Positions 34,001 to 44,411 of a stretch of DNA of 64,000 nt are shown here, piece after piece. Every line of letters begins with the position of its first letter. Positions within the stretch are counted from its first letter, which is position 1. The translations under genes and the position numbers were made by a program. The notes beneath the pieces were generated by a model that worked only from the letters and a program-made list of their open reading frames with translations, was not told where the DNA came from and did no database searches. The stretch comes from Orobanche coerulescens (lineage: Eukaryota; Streptophyta; Magnoliopsida; Lamiales; Orobanchaceae): assembly GCA_033398695.1 (NCBI GenBank), contig JAWKAU010000039.1:1-64000 (forward strand), read 5' to 3'.

Positions 34001-35736
34001 TCCTTCTTCATGGCATAACACGAAAATCCGTAACAACCCTGCTTTAGCAATCTCGCTGCTTTCATCGCTTTGATCAATTTTCCTGAGATTCCCGGTCTCC
34101 ACCCTCTGAATAAGTGTTCAGATCCGTCATCAGCAATGATAGAAATGACCCTCTTTCGGTAATTCAGAATAGCTCCACAACGATTGAGCCAATCATCTCC
34201 GAGAATTAAATCGTCACCGAGGATGTCGACCATAATAAGATTTGATAGCCAATCTCTCCCTCCTATAGTCACTGGAAAATCTCTAGTTTCTAGGGTTCCC
34301 ACAAGTTTCTCTCCGCTCGGTAATCCCACAACATAAGGTTCACAATCATACAAGCACGAGATTTTCAAACGATTAACACAGTTCAAAGATATGAAAGAAT
34401 GCGTAGCTCCTGAATCGAATAAGACACTAACTGGTTGCAAAAGGATCTGAATCGTACCTGATGCAACAGCCGTGGTCTGATCGTCTGACTTCTTCATCTC
34501 GTAAATACGCGGAGGAACGGACCCAGCGCTGGATGCTTCTCTTTTCCCAACATTCTGCTGCTGGAAACCACTTTGTTGCGTCTTGTTTACGCTAGTGTCC
34601 TTCGGAACCGGTGCAGGAGTGTGAGTACCAAAAGATCGAGTCGCATTTCCACAAAATGTTGCGCGATGTCCTTCCTTTCCACACTCGAAACAGTCACAAG
34701 AAAAGCAATCCACGTCGAACATGCCCCGCTTTGCCACAGTTATAACATTTCTTCCCTGCGTCTGAAACGGTTGGTGCTGCCCGGAACTTCTTTCCACCTC
34801 GAGAAGGATGCGGAGGCTTCCTGGATGAATGAAATGAGGACAGCCCCTGCGGGGCCCACTACTCTTATTCTCCGTGAAGTTGCCAGACACTTTCTGCTTC
34901 TTTGCTTCCGTTGACTTTTCTACTGCCGCCTCTTTCATATCATAGGCCAGTGCTTTGTCCTGATACTGTCGCAAGGTGGTACATTCAAATCCGAACATAT
35001 ACTGCTGAATTTCCGGCTTCATCCGCATGTCGAAATGGAAAATCCTCTTCGCCTCGGTTCTGACCAAGTGGCGCACATAAGTCAGCTGGTGATTAAAAGT
35101 CTTAATCACGTCTGTCACAGATGCCTCTAAATTCTGTGGGGAGAAAAACTCCCGGACTCGGGCCTCTCTAACTGGGCAAGGACAATATTGCACTTCCATC
35201 ATTAATTTGAACTCCGTCCAGTCAGCATTATGCTCCTCAGGTCGAATGGCCTCCCACCAGTCGAAAGCCTCCCCCGTCAGAAGATACTGGGCGAGCGGAA
35301 CCTTTCTGTCGTTGGGACAGTTAATCCCTGCAAAGATCTTCTCTAACTCCTTCAGCCAATGATCCCAAGATAGCGTCTCAGCAGAACCATCAAATTTCGG
35401 AGGGTGCAATTTGATCACCTCAGTAAGCCATTTGTCTCCCCGATTATCCTCGTTATGCTGCTGTCCCATCGCCGTCTGCATGCGATCAACAACCTGAGCA
35501 AACTGGTTTATCTGAGAAACCACCTGTTGAAGCACTCCCGGCACGTTAGGATCTGCATTATTATTAGCTGATCCCCGCTGCCCTCCCGAATGGGAATCGG
35601 TTCGACTGGCAGATAATTCTGGGGTAGACGCCAAATCCTCCTGTCTCGCATTTCCACGTCCGCGTCCACGACCACGTCCGCGTCCACGACCACCCCTCAA
35701 TATACTGCAAACATAAATACTCAATATCCAGGGCAA
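31075..35736 (-). pseudogene. Gyp3 gag-pol polyprotein, two in-frame stops and a compensated frameshift pair
   Basis: One minus-strand frame of about 1550 codons starts near 35736 with an Arg-Gly-rich gag N-terminus. A capsid-type gag domain follows (about 35000-35420). The zinc knuckle [14 protein letters not shown] is in frame (about 34660-34701), while an upstream one lies out of frame (34705-34747). Protease DSG is at 34408-34416, RT FIDD at 33406-33417, and RNase H at about 32680-33010. The integrase has an HHCC domain (about 32190-32335), first catalytic Asp at 32113-32115 and a chromodomain-like tail to the stop at 31075-31077. TAA at 32407-32409 separates RNase H from integrase, and TAG at 31135-31137 cuts the tail. 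Between about 34711 and 34851 the frame is shifted and then returns. The domain set is complete; the copy is inactive as it stands. Confidence 0.93.
34705..34853 (-). other. Compensated double frameshift in Gyp3 gag
   Basis: Near 34849-34853 the coding frame moves. Near 34710 a single extra base moves it back. Between them about 47 codons read as unrelated residues with no stop. In the displaced frame a lysine-rich linker and a full CX2CX4HX4C knuckle ([12 protein letters not shown] then D, C) are visible. The two shifts together keep the downstream polyprotein in frame. Confidence 0.85.
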
Positions 35737-35928
35737 ACTTTTCTAAAAGAAAGTCCGTCAATATTCACAAAATAGGAATTAAATAAAACGGTAATATTTA
35801 AGATTAGGAGACTTACAACCACAGTCCTCACGATGATGCTGGCTCAGCGGTGATGTTATAAACGACCAATAATCAAATAACGTAAACAGACCCAACTAAC
35901 CCGACTGCCAAGATATCCATGAATCTTA

Positions 35929-35940
35929 GCTCCGATACCA
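35929..35940 (-). other. Gyp3 primer-binding site
   Basis: The minus strand reads TGGTATCGGAGC, 5 bases inside the 5' LTR edge. It matches initiator-Met tRNA with one change from TGGTATCAGAGC. The same variant is used by Gyp4 and Cop2. Confidence 0.9.
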
Positions 35941-35945
35941 TATTC

Positions 35946-38322
35946 TGTAACACCCCGAGATATTCGGAATAATTACAGCGCCGTAAATCCTTTATATAAG
36001 AATTTACAAGGCTAATTTGAAGACAACAGAAATAATACAAAAGTGTCATTAATGAAAGGAAATTCAAACCCGTTCGACAATTCAAATAAGTTCATTATTA
36101 CAAAATGTTCCCAAGACAACAACAACATAAACGTACTCGAGTACTGAAATAACCGGAAAATAAGACAACATAATCCACATCACTGAGCCACTTCATCGTC
36201 ATGCCTGCATCGTGGTCGCCTTCTGCTCCACGGCTACCTGAACATCAAAACAAATGTCCACCCCCGAAGGGGTTAGCAAAACAATGCTAGTACAAGTATC
36301 GTAATAAAATAAATCATCGATGCATCATAAAACATACAAAACGGACTTCCGTCATCGGAATCCAACGATGTGAATCCTCACAATTCCATCAACACAATAC
36401 AGGGTAATCCAACGATCCAGCGCCCTCGGTATAGATCCCCATGATGATCCCGTCGGACCAACGCATGGTGGAAAACCCGTCCAACGATCCAGCGCCCTCA
36501 GCATAGATCCCCATGATGATCCCATCGGACCAACGCATGGTGGACATTCGATCCAGCGCCCTCAACATAGATCCTCATGATCCCCTCGGATCATTTTCAA
36601 CGCAACCATTATAATTATGCATACACATATGCAAATCAACACGTTCATCAACATAAATATCATGACAACTCAAAGAATATAATCACATGTTCAACAACAC
36701 GAATAAATCGTACACATGATCAATAATGCAATATCAATAAGCTTAAAATACGATACTTGCCTCAAAGATGGCAAGAACAAATCACTCCAACGATCTCAAC
36801 ACACTCGAAGGCCGTCTCCTTCGATCAACGTAGCAAGCTCGAACCTTAACAAAAGAAATAATATAGAATTTATCTTATGTCGTACGAATGTCTAACAACC
36901 CTGTCTACGGCCGAAAGCTCTAAAAATGCAATCTGTCTGAACTACTTAGCATACGCTATGTACTCTACATAACGCGCGCTAAGCCTGCCCGTTAGCATAC
37001 GCTAACTTATGTACCGACAGTCCTCTCTGATCAGCCGACTGACTCGCCTGATGACATAACGTACGTTACGTACCAAACGTAGCGTACGTTACTCATTCCC
37101 GATAGCGCACATTAATATACATATCTTAGCGTGCGCTAACCGTGCATGGCAGTTTACTACTGGGCAGAAACTTGATCTAATGGTGACGAAACTCATGAAA
37201 TCTTCAGTGTTAATACATGCCATCTCCATGCATATCATGCTCATACGGTTTGTGAAAGATCTTTACGGATTAAATGACTACGAGACACAAGGATACGTAT
37301 CATCATTACAACACCATAATTCATCTTGATCTTCAAGAAAATATCCTAAGTTCAATCCATTCCATGTCCCAAAACGTATGATTCCTTTATGTAAAGACAT
37401 AAGAACTTGGTAATCTCCATATACTAGTCATAATCGGTTTTGAAGATACATGAATATGCTTAGGAGTCCATACACTAAAAAGGTTCAATGGATTATACGA
37501 TGAATAAGTACCGAAACATCGAAAATATCCTTCTTAACACATGATGTTCGACTACTTACGAATTTAACTGACTAGATAATCCCAAATCATGATCAAAACG
37601 TCCTTCAGAACATTACTTAATATTGGTGAAGAATCACCTACCTCAATGTAGTGAAGAACAAGGAGGAACTTGAAGAAATCCCACACCGAGAGCTTGAACA
37701 CCAATCTCCAATGATCTACAATCTTCAACTCGAGCTAGGATGATGATATGAAGGGTTTAGGATGGAGAGAGTGACTCTCTATGTCTCAGAATTCGGGTTT
37801 GGGAAATGATGAAAACTGAAAAAAAAAAAAGAAAAAGGGTGTTGTCTTATATATAGGAAATGGTTATTAGCGCGCGCTAGTCCCTATCCATAGCGTGCGC
37901 TAACGGCCATACGAAGCTTACTGACTTCACTGTACTCAGCATTTAGCGTGCACTATCCTCATATCAGTAGCGTGCGCCATCAAGGCTGACTCGCTTTTCC
38001 CGAAAGCCGTCCAGGTTCATCCCGACATGATCCGACTGAGATTCGCAGCCGATCTCACCTACCACCCTATCTTAATCATGCTGACTACGTATAGCGTGCG
38101 CTAAGGTTCATACATAGCGTGCGCTACGAACCCAATTTAGCGTACGCTACGCTAAGTCGATAGCGTGCGCTACATGTGCAAAATCACCATTTAGAACACA
38201 TTCATGAAATCATGCGCTCAACAACACCGGATCATGAAATACGGGGAATAATACTCAGATCAAAATGCAATAATTACAATATCACAAGGTTCAAATACAT
38301 ATCAGAAATCTCGGGTATTACA
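35946..38322 (-). repeat. Gyp3 5' LTR
   Basis: It runs from TGTAATACCCGAGATTTC (coding strand, at 38322) to CTCGGGGTGTTACA at 35946. The first and last 18-20 bases form an imperfect inverted repeat. It contains the promoter array and a second motif cluster at about 36945-37136. Confidence 0.94.
37846..38173 (-). promoter_or_regulatory. Gyp3 promoter: TAGCGNNCGCTA array and TATA box
   Basis: On the coding strand, seven or eight copies of TAGCGCACGCTA or close variants lie between 38173 and 37868. The last is TAGCGCGCGCTA at 37868-37879. A TATA box (TATATAAG, 37846-37853) follows after 14 bp. The 3' LTR has the same arrangement (about 30567-30895). The regulatory role is inferred from position. 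Confidence 0.7.
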
Positions 38323-38327
38323 AATAA

Positions 38328-39490
38328 GTATTTTATACTTTTGTGATCTGCATAGATTTTGCACTTTTCACCGTATAGGTAATGCCTCCAAATTTTTAGT
38401 GCAAAGACAACAACAACAAGTTCTAGATCTTGTGTTGGATAATTCTTTTCAGACTCTTTTAATTGCCTGGAGGCATAGGCTATTACCTTCCCATGTTGCA
38501 TCAATACAACACCCAAACCATTTTTAGAAACATCAGTGTAAACTACAAACCTACTTGTTCCTATAGGAGTGGCAAGTACAAGAGTTGTAGTTAATCTACG
38601 CTTAAATTCATGGAAACTCTTCTCACAAGCATCAATCCAAACAAACTTCACATTCTTCCTTGTTAACATTGTCAATGTGTTTGCAATCTTTGAGAATCCT
38701 TGTACAAACCGTCGGAGTAACCGGCTAGTCCTAAGAAACTTCGAACCTCTGATACATTCGTTAGTGTTGGCTAGTTACTCACCGACTTGTTTGGATCAAC
38801 TGAAATGTCATCCTTGGATACCACATGCCCTAGAAATACCACTTATTCTATCCAGATTCACATTTCTTTAATTTAGCATACAATTATTTTTCTTTGAGAA
38901 TTTGAAGCACAATTCTGAGGTGTTCTTTATGCTCATATATATCATGTGAATAGATAAGGATACCATCGATAAACACCACCACAAATTTATCAAGGAACTC
39001 CTTGAATACCCGGTTCATTAGATCCATAAGTGATGCAGGAGCATTTGTCAAACCAAAAGGAATCACTAAAAATTCCTAGTTACCATATCGCGTTCGCTAT
39101 CTTTTGGATATCTTCTTCTTTGACCTTCAGTTTATGATATCCAGAATGTAAATAAATCTTACTGATGCTCCTTGCAACTGATTAAATAAATCATCTATAA
39201 TTGGAAGAGAATATTTGTTCTTGATGGTCACTTTGTTCAGTTCTCTGTAGTCAATGCATAATCGCCATGTGCCATCTTTCTTTTTCACAAAAAAGACAGG
39301 CGGTCCCCAAAGGTGAACAACTAGGATGGATGAATCCCTTATCAAATCATTCTTGTAGCTGAATTTTTAATTCTTTCAATTCTGTTGGTGCCATTCTGTA
39401 TGGGGCTCTGGAAATAGGGGTGGTCTCTGGCATAACATCAATTGCAAACTCAATTTTTGATTTGGCGGAAACTGTCGGGTTTGGTTTTAT
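38328..39490 (-). pseudogene. Gyp2 RT and RNase H fragment
   Basis: Reading leftwards on the minus strand: the start of RT ([17 protein letters not shown], about 39390-39420), the [20 protein letters not shown] block (about 39250-39330), FIDG in place of the catalytic FIDD (about 38960-38971), and RNase H with [10 protein letters not shown] and the ADHKS motif (about 38330-38560). Frameshifts occur near 39120 and 38720, with scattered stops. Gag and protease are missing at the right end, where Cop3 LTR sequence begins. Gyp3 entered at 38323. Confidence 0.86.
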
Positions 39491-39563
39491 GTACTCGGAA
39501 TTATAAAGAAGAACCAAATGAGTATCTTCTATAGGCCTTTAAAAGAATAGGCATTGGTCATGT

Positions 39564-39910
39564 TGATCAGTCGGGCTTGGTCAAATAAAAATATCAGCTA
39601 AGTTTGACCATATAAAACATCAGTCGGGTTTGATCAAACAAAAGTATCAGCTGAGTTTGACTAGATAACATATCAGTCGGGTTTTGGTCAAAGAAATATT
39701 AGCTGAGTTTGAATAGATGAAACATCGGTCCGGTTTTCGGTCAAAACAAATATCAGTCGGGTTTGACTAAGTCAAAAGTACAGCTGAGTTTTTTCAAGAC
39801 AGGATTCTTACCAAGTATGGAACAGACGAAATATCAGCTGACTTTTACCAAGACAAAATATCAGCTGGGATTGACCGATACATCATCTGGGTTTGACCAA
39901 GGCAGAAAAG
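39564..39910. repeat. Degenerate tandem repeat of about 28 bp
   Basis: About a dozen imperfect units alternate between TATCAGTCGGGTTTG and TATCAGCTGAGTTTG, each followed by an A-rich spacer. The units have drifted and the function is unknown. Confidence 0.75.
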
Positions 39911-40724
39911 CAGCCAAGAAGTATTATCAGTCGAGCTTTTGGACAACAGTTATGCCCACATCAGCAAACGTTGAAAAGTCAACAAATATGGCAAATCACA
40001 TGTAGACGAAATTAAAGCCAAGGAGACAAAGTAATTCATTCCCGGAATTTAAGGAATAGAATATTCATCGAGATTCGCGCCCTGAAGACTTTCGAAATAT
40101 AGTAATCAAAGAAAAACGGCATAGCAATCCTACGTCTTCATACAGTTGGATTTAAAGAAAGAGATAAAGTCGTGCAAAGATAAGAAAAGCTAAACAATGA
40201 GTCCACTCTCCAACGAACAGATTTGTTCCAAGATGCAACGACTATGAAGAGCTTAAGAATTATACAATAAGTATCTGAAGAACGCTTGAGCAAAAGTACG
40301 ATGCGAACTACACCTACAAACAATCAAAGCAAACGAAAGCAATATACATCTATAGCATCGTGAAGAGCAAGATCATAGAGTATCAAATACAGAGAATCTC
40401 TTAAGAAGTTGGAGAAAACAAACACTTTTGTCCTAAAGTTTGAGTACGGAGTACTTTCTTGAACGAGGTTCTTGAGAGTAAGAGGTTGTAAGTCATCCAC
40501 GGGTCTTGATTCGAAGGTGATAGGCAACTTGCAAGTTGTTGAGGCATCCAAGGGTTTTCGATCAAGAGGTGTTAGGCAACCAAGGGAAGGAGTTACAACG
40601 GTCACGGATTTTCACTGGTTGAAAGTTGTTGTAACTAAATTCATTGTAACAAGATTTCACTGGTTGAAAGTTATAGTGAATTTATCTCCAACTGGTTGGG
40701 AGAGAAGTGAACTAGTAGAGGATT

Positions 40725-40729
40725 ACCCC
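40725..40729. repeat. Target-site duplication of Gyp4 (ACCCC)
   Basis: ACCCC precedes the TG at 40730 and follows the CA at 49866 (49867-49871). Confidence 0.92.
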
Positions 40730-43170
40730 TGTAATACCCGGTTGTAATTCAGTAATTATCATTCAGTATTTGTCATTCAGTAATTGATACTCAGTAATTT
40801 TCACTCATTATTAATCAATTGTCACTCAGATTCAGTCATGGTATTCATCATTCAGAGTAATTGTATCGTGTATCAATCGTCATTCATCACTAATCGGATT
40901 GGAGTCTCGTGCCGCGTTTATCATCATTGTCATTTCATTGCGAGCTGTGCGTGAGGAGTAGCGCACGCTACATACTCCTTTTAGCGTACGCTAATTGGGT
41001 ATAGGTAGCGCACGCTACCACTCAGCTTTAGCACACGCTAAGGTTGTCCGCATCCGTAAGGTACCGGACTGCAGTGAGATTATTTGTAGCGCACGCTACG
41101 AGTGGTAAGTAGCGCGCGCTAACGGGTTGTAGTAGCGCACGCTATATGTGTGGAGTAGCGCGCTAGGGACGGATCGTTGAGTCCGGGGCTACCGGATCGC
41201 ATCGATTATTTCATAGCGCACGCTATGTGTTGTTGTTAGCGACGCAACCGATATATTAGCGCACGCTAAACTATGGTTGTAGCGCACGCTATCGAGGTCG
41301 ATCAAAGGGCGCATGCTTCTGGACTCCGATCGGGCATCAATATTTCGTTAGCGCACGCTAATAATGGATCTTAGCGCACGCTAGTAATACGGCCGTAGCG
41401 CACGCTACAAGAAGGTACGAGCGCGCGCTACCGTGTTCTGACAAAGGGGTACCGACTACCCAAATTACTCGTTAGCGCACGCTACGCACAAGGCTAGCGA
41501 CGCTAACCTCGATGACTATAAATTGACAGCTTAGTCAGACTTCGTCATTTACTCATCTCATTTCATTCCTTCGATAGTTTTGGGCGATTTCGAGCGATCC
41601 AGAGAGGATTCTTCGAGGTGTAATCATCAATCATCATCTTCAAGCTCATCTTTCGGATTAATCATCATTTCATCATCTTCATCTCATCGAATCAAAGGTA
41701 TTAATCTCTTGGATCTAGAATTTCGGATTTTTGGGTTCTCCTTCCGATTTCTTCGTGTAAGCTTGGATTATCATTGGAATATGTTAGTTATGGATTATCT
41801 AACTTAGATAAATATATTCCTACGGATTTAAACGGTTATTTTCGGAATTATTCTAAGAACCCTTGGGGTTGACTTCGGTTATTTTGGGGATTTCCGATTG
41901 TCGTTATTATAAACTTGAATTGTGGACTTCTATGAGATTATTGATGTCATTGATAATGTTTTGCTGGTTTGAATCAATCATGTTGGAGTTGGTTCGATAA
42001 TTCGGGTTCGGTTTTAACCAACGGGTATCTCAATGTTTTCGTTAGAGTTCATCTACGAGTTCGGATATTGTTGTATCGACGTTTGGGTCGGTTATGATCG
42101 TATTTGATTCATGTATTGAACGGTTGTTGGTAACTATTATTGTTCAAGGTTGTTCGAGCGACCGACATTTCATTTAGGACGTTGCTCGTGGAAGGACATT
42201 ATCATCGGTATTGTGTAAGTTAATTCTTACTCGGTTAAAAGGATATTCATACCTTTTGTTGTTGATCATTCATAATCATAACTCATTCATCATTGTATTA
42301 ATCATATTAAAACTTGTTATTGTCAATTAATCACTTCAGTCATAAGGAACGACGGTTCCAATCCTTTCGTTGAGCTATCATTCATTTCATTATTACCCTC
42401 ATTTCGGTGAGTCATTCTTGACTTTGTCAGATTATTATTTATTCATTGATATTCATTACGGTCATTCTCGTTCATATGACCTTCTGGGTTCATATTGCGT
42501 GGCCGGGTGTGGCTGTGTGGAATTTTTAGTCGGGCACACGATGGTTATTGTATTGGGTTCACCGATACATTAGACCGTGCACACGGGAAAGCGTTACACC
42601 GTGAGACTAATTAGGTACACGGACGGGTGTTGTACACTTACACAGAACATTACGGGCGTACTATGATACTCCTCTTCAGCGTAATTTATAACTAAGAATA
42701 TTTCATAACTTCAGTTAATCATAATTGTGTATTTTCAACCCTTGAGGATTGTTGTTCTTTGTAACTGACCCCGTTTGGGGATTTTGTATTTCAGGTCTTG
42801 GCAAGGCAAAGGCACGGGGAGAACACGCTGACGTCGAGGAGTCCCAGTGATACTAGTAGGGGGCCCCAGTCTTTCCGTTTATTTCAGTCATTTCAGTCAT
42901 GTCAGTTATTTCCGTCAAGTGTATTTCCGCTGCAACTTCCGTTTGAGATGTTTAATTATTCAGAGTGGTGTATTTTATCTTCATATAAAATACACTAGTA
43001 TTCGGTATTGTCCTGGTGTGTTGTAACTAAACTCCTCATCGGAGTAATTATTGTTGTAATGTAGTTCGGTACTACATTTATCTTATGTAATTCATTCATT
43101 TTCATTTGCCTGGTGGGTCCCAGTCGGGGATTCACGGCACTGTAATATCCGCCTAGTTTGGGGTGTTACA
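40730..43170 (+). repeat. Gyp4 5' LTR
   Basis: It begins TGTAATACCCGGTTG and ends GGGGTGTTACA. It includes the promoter array (40959-41524) and the terminal module TGGTGGGTCCC...CACGGCACTG. The plus-strand open frames at 41580, 42370 and 42798 recur in the 3' LTR and lack recognisable domains. Confidence 0.95.
40959..41524 (+). promoter_or_regulatory. Gyp4 promoter: about 18 copies of TAGCGNNCGCTA, then a TATA box
   Basis: I count about 18 copies between 40959 and 41505, roughly 12 with both TAGCG and CGCTA arms intact. The centre is mostly CA, sometimes TA or CG. Spacing is irregular, about 15-80 bp. TATAAATT (41517-41524) follows the last copy by 11 bp. In the 3' LTR the array is 47649-48204 and the TATA box 48217-48223. 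Function is inferred. Confidence 0.75.
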
Positions 43171-43174
43171 GAGT

Positions 43175-43186
43175 TGGTATCGGAGC
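43175..43186 (+). other. Gyp4 primer-binding site
   Basis: TGGTATCGGAGC lies 4 bases after the 5' LTR. It is identical to the Gyp3 PBS. Confidence 0.92.
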
Positions 43187-43643
43187 GTGGTTTTGAATAC
43201 TACCCTCCAAGTCATGTCTCATTTGAAATCATCGTCATCGGACTAGTATCATTGGACTTTCGCGTCACGTGTGACCTGTGCAAATGCCGAGCCAATCACA
43301 CCAAGAACTGTAAGATTTCTGATGCCATGGTATAATTTCTGGCAATAATCATTCATTCATAATTCATTAGTTAACAATCCTCATTCATCAATTTCAATTG
43401 TGATCAAGTCGATAATGTTAACTCATTAATCACTCAATTCATTTCATTACTCAGTTGTTGATCTTGAAGATCATATCTTCAATCTTGTTAAATTGTTCAA
43501 GATAATCATTTGATAATTTCATCAGATAATCATGTCACGTCAATTAATCATTCATGTAATCGCTGTATTTGAGCGTGTATGCTCATTTTCATCATTTTAT
43601 AATATAATCATAATGTGATACTCATGCGAGAAATATAATCATT
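43187..43643 (+). other. Gyp4 leader
   Basis: This is non-coding sequence between PBS and gag, rich in ATTCATTCATCA-type stretches. Its second half (about 43430-43690) has a diverged second copy at about 46270-46600. Confidence 0.75.
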
Positions 43644-43664
43644 ATGCGACCTTCCTACTTCAGT

Positions 43665-44411
43665 ATGGGGAGAGGCCGCGGTGCGGGCCGAAACCCGGGA
43701 AATAATCACTCGCTGTCGGGAAATCGTGCCCAGGACTCGGCTCGATCAGAAGATGTTCGGGTTGATCCACTCACTTTTATGCAGGCCATGATGACCCATG
43801 TGCAATTGCTCAATCATCATTGCGCCACTCTGGCTGGATTAATCGAGAGAACCCTCCCGTATGAGCCAGCTGCTAAGGAAAGTGCTGAACAACAACCTTC
43901 ATTCGTCAGCAAGAAATCAACGAAGCGTAATCAATCCGAAGGCGGTCAGTCAACCTTCAAGAAACCTCGTGCGGGTCCTACCGTTTCTGAGCGTCCTCCT
44001 ACGACACCTAGTCCTGCGGGATCTCAGTCCCGAGCAGCCAGTTCGGCCATCATCTGTTTCAACTGTGGGGTGCCGGGCCATTTCAGTACTAGGTGTACGA
44101 CGCCGTCTATCACATGTCATAATTGTGGAAATTTTGGGCATAAGGCCCGTTTTTGCCTAAAGAACTCCAAGTCGGCTCCGGTGGCATCTCAGGCCCCGAA
44201 GCAACCAGCGTTTCAGAATCAGACTGCTTTGTCAACGTCGTTTAAGACAATGGAAGCAAATAGAGTTGGAGCTCGTATTTATCAGACGGGAGCGTCCGGT
44301 TCGGGGGCCGGCAAATCCCAGATTCATGTGATGAGGAGGATCGACGATCCGGTGGCCCGAATGATTTCAGGTATACTCGTAATTTTATTTCAACCCGTGT
44401 GTACCTTTTGA
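43665..44411 (+). CDS. Gyp4 gag-like protein lacking the capsid core
   Basis: An open frame of about 248 codons starts at MGRGRGAGRN (43665; an upstream in-frame ATG is at 43644). The N-terminus is Arg-Gly-rich. A short helical stretch follows (LTFMQAMMTHVQLLNHH, about 43768-43820), then a Ser/Pro/Lys-rich linker and two zinc knuckles, CFNCGVPGHFSTRC and CHNCGNFGHKARFC (about 44055-44160). The capsid domain normally placed between N-terminus and linker in gypsy gag, and clear in Gyp3, is missing. The frame ends at 44409-44411, where a one-base shift separates it from the protease motif. It could still encode an RNA-binding protein; whether it is translated is unknown. Confidence 0.65.
   Translation: MGRGRGAGRNPGNNHSLSGNRAQDSARSEDVRVDPLTFMQAMMTHVQLLNHHCATLAGLIERTLPYEPAAKESAEQQPSFVSKKSTKRNQSEGGQSTFKKPRAGPTVSERPPTTPSPAGSQSRAASSAIICFNCGVPGHFSTRCTTPSITCHNCGNFGHKARFCLKNSKSAPVASQAPKQPAFQNQTALSTSFKTMEANRVGARIYQTGASGSGAGKSQIHVMRRIDDPVARMISGILVILFQPVCTF

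Larger units (their letters stand above)
28641..38322 (-). mobile_element. Gyp3: complete Ty3/gypsy LTR retrotransposon (minus strand)
   Basis: This 9682-bp element inserted into the RNase H region of Gyp2. On the coding strand the order is 5' LTR (38322-35946), PBS, gag-pol (35736-31075), hairpin, polypurine tract and 3' LTR (31039-28641). The LTRs are 2377 and 2399 bp and similar, with local clusters of differences. The duplication is exact. The coding frame has two in-frame stops and a compensated frameshift pair in gag. The integrase has a chromodomain-like tail, so a chromovirus is likely. A truncated LTR of the same family lies at 55845-57888. Confidence 0.95.
39491..40729 (+). repeat. 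Cop3 5' LTR, first part (assignment tentative)
   Basis: No coding sequence is seen. The right part (about 40440-40729) reads like the end of a copia LTR. It is continuous with 49872-50138, which leads into the Cop3 PBS and gag once Gyp4 is removed. The left boundary with Gyp2 is approximate. It does not contain the LTR start found at 59002, so the 5' end is missing or the segment has another origin. Confidence 0.55.

Noticed and set aside
40959..41505. Regularly recurring palindromic 12-mers considered as a CRISPR array
   Set aside because: The repeats are only 12 bp with irregular spacing, and they sit inside LTRs of a plant retrotransposon with no cas genes.
41580..42998. Small plus-strand frames at 41580, 42370 and 42798 as candidate genes
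   Set aside because: All recur at the same places in the Gyp4 3' LTR (48279, 49066, 49494) and lack domains.
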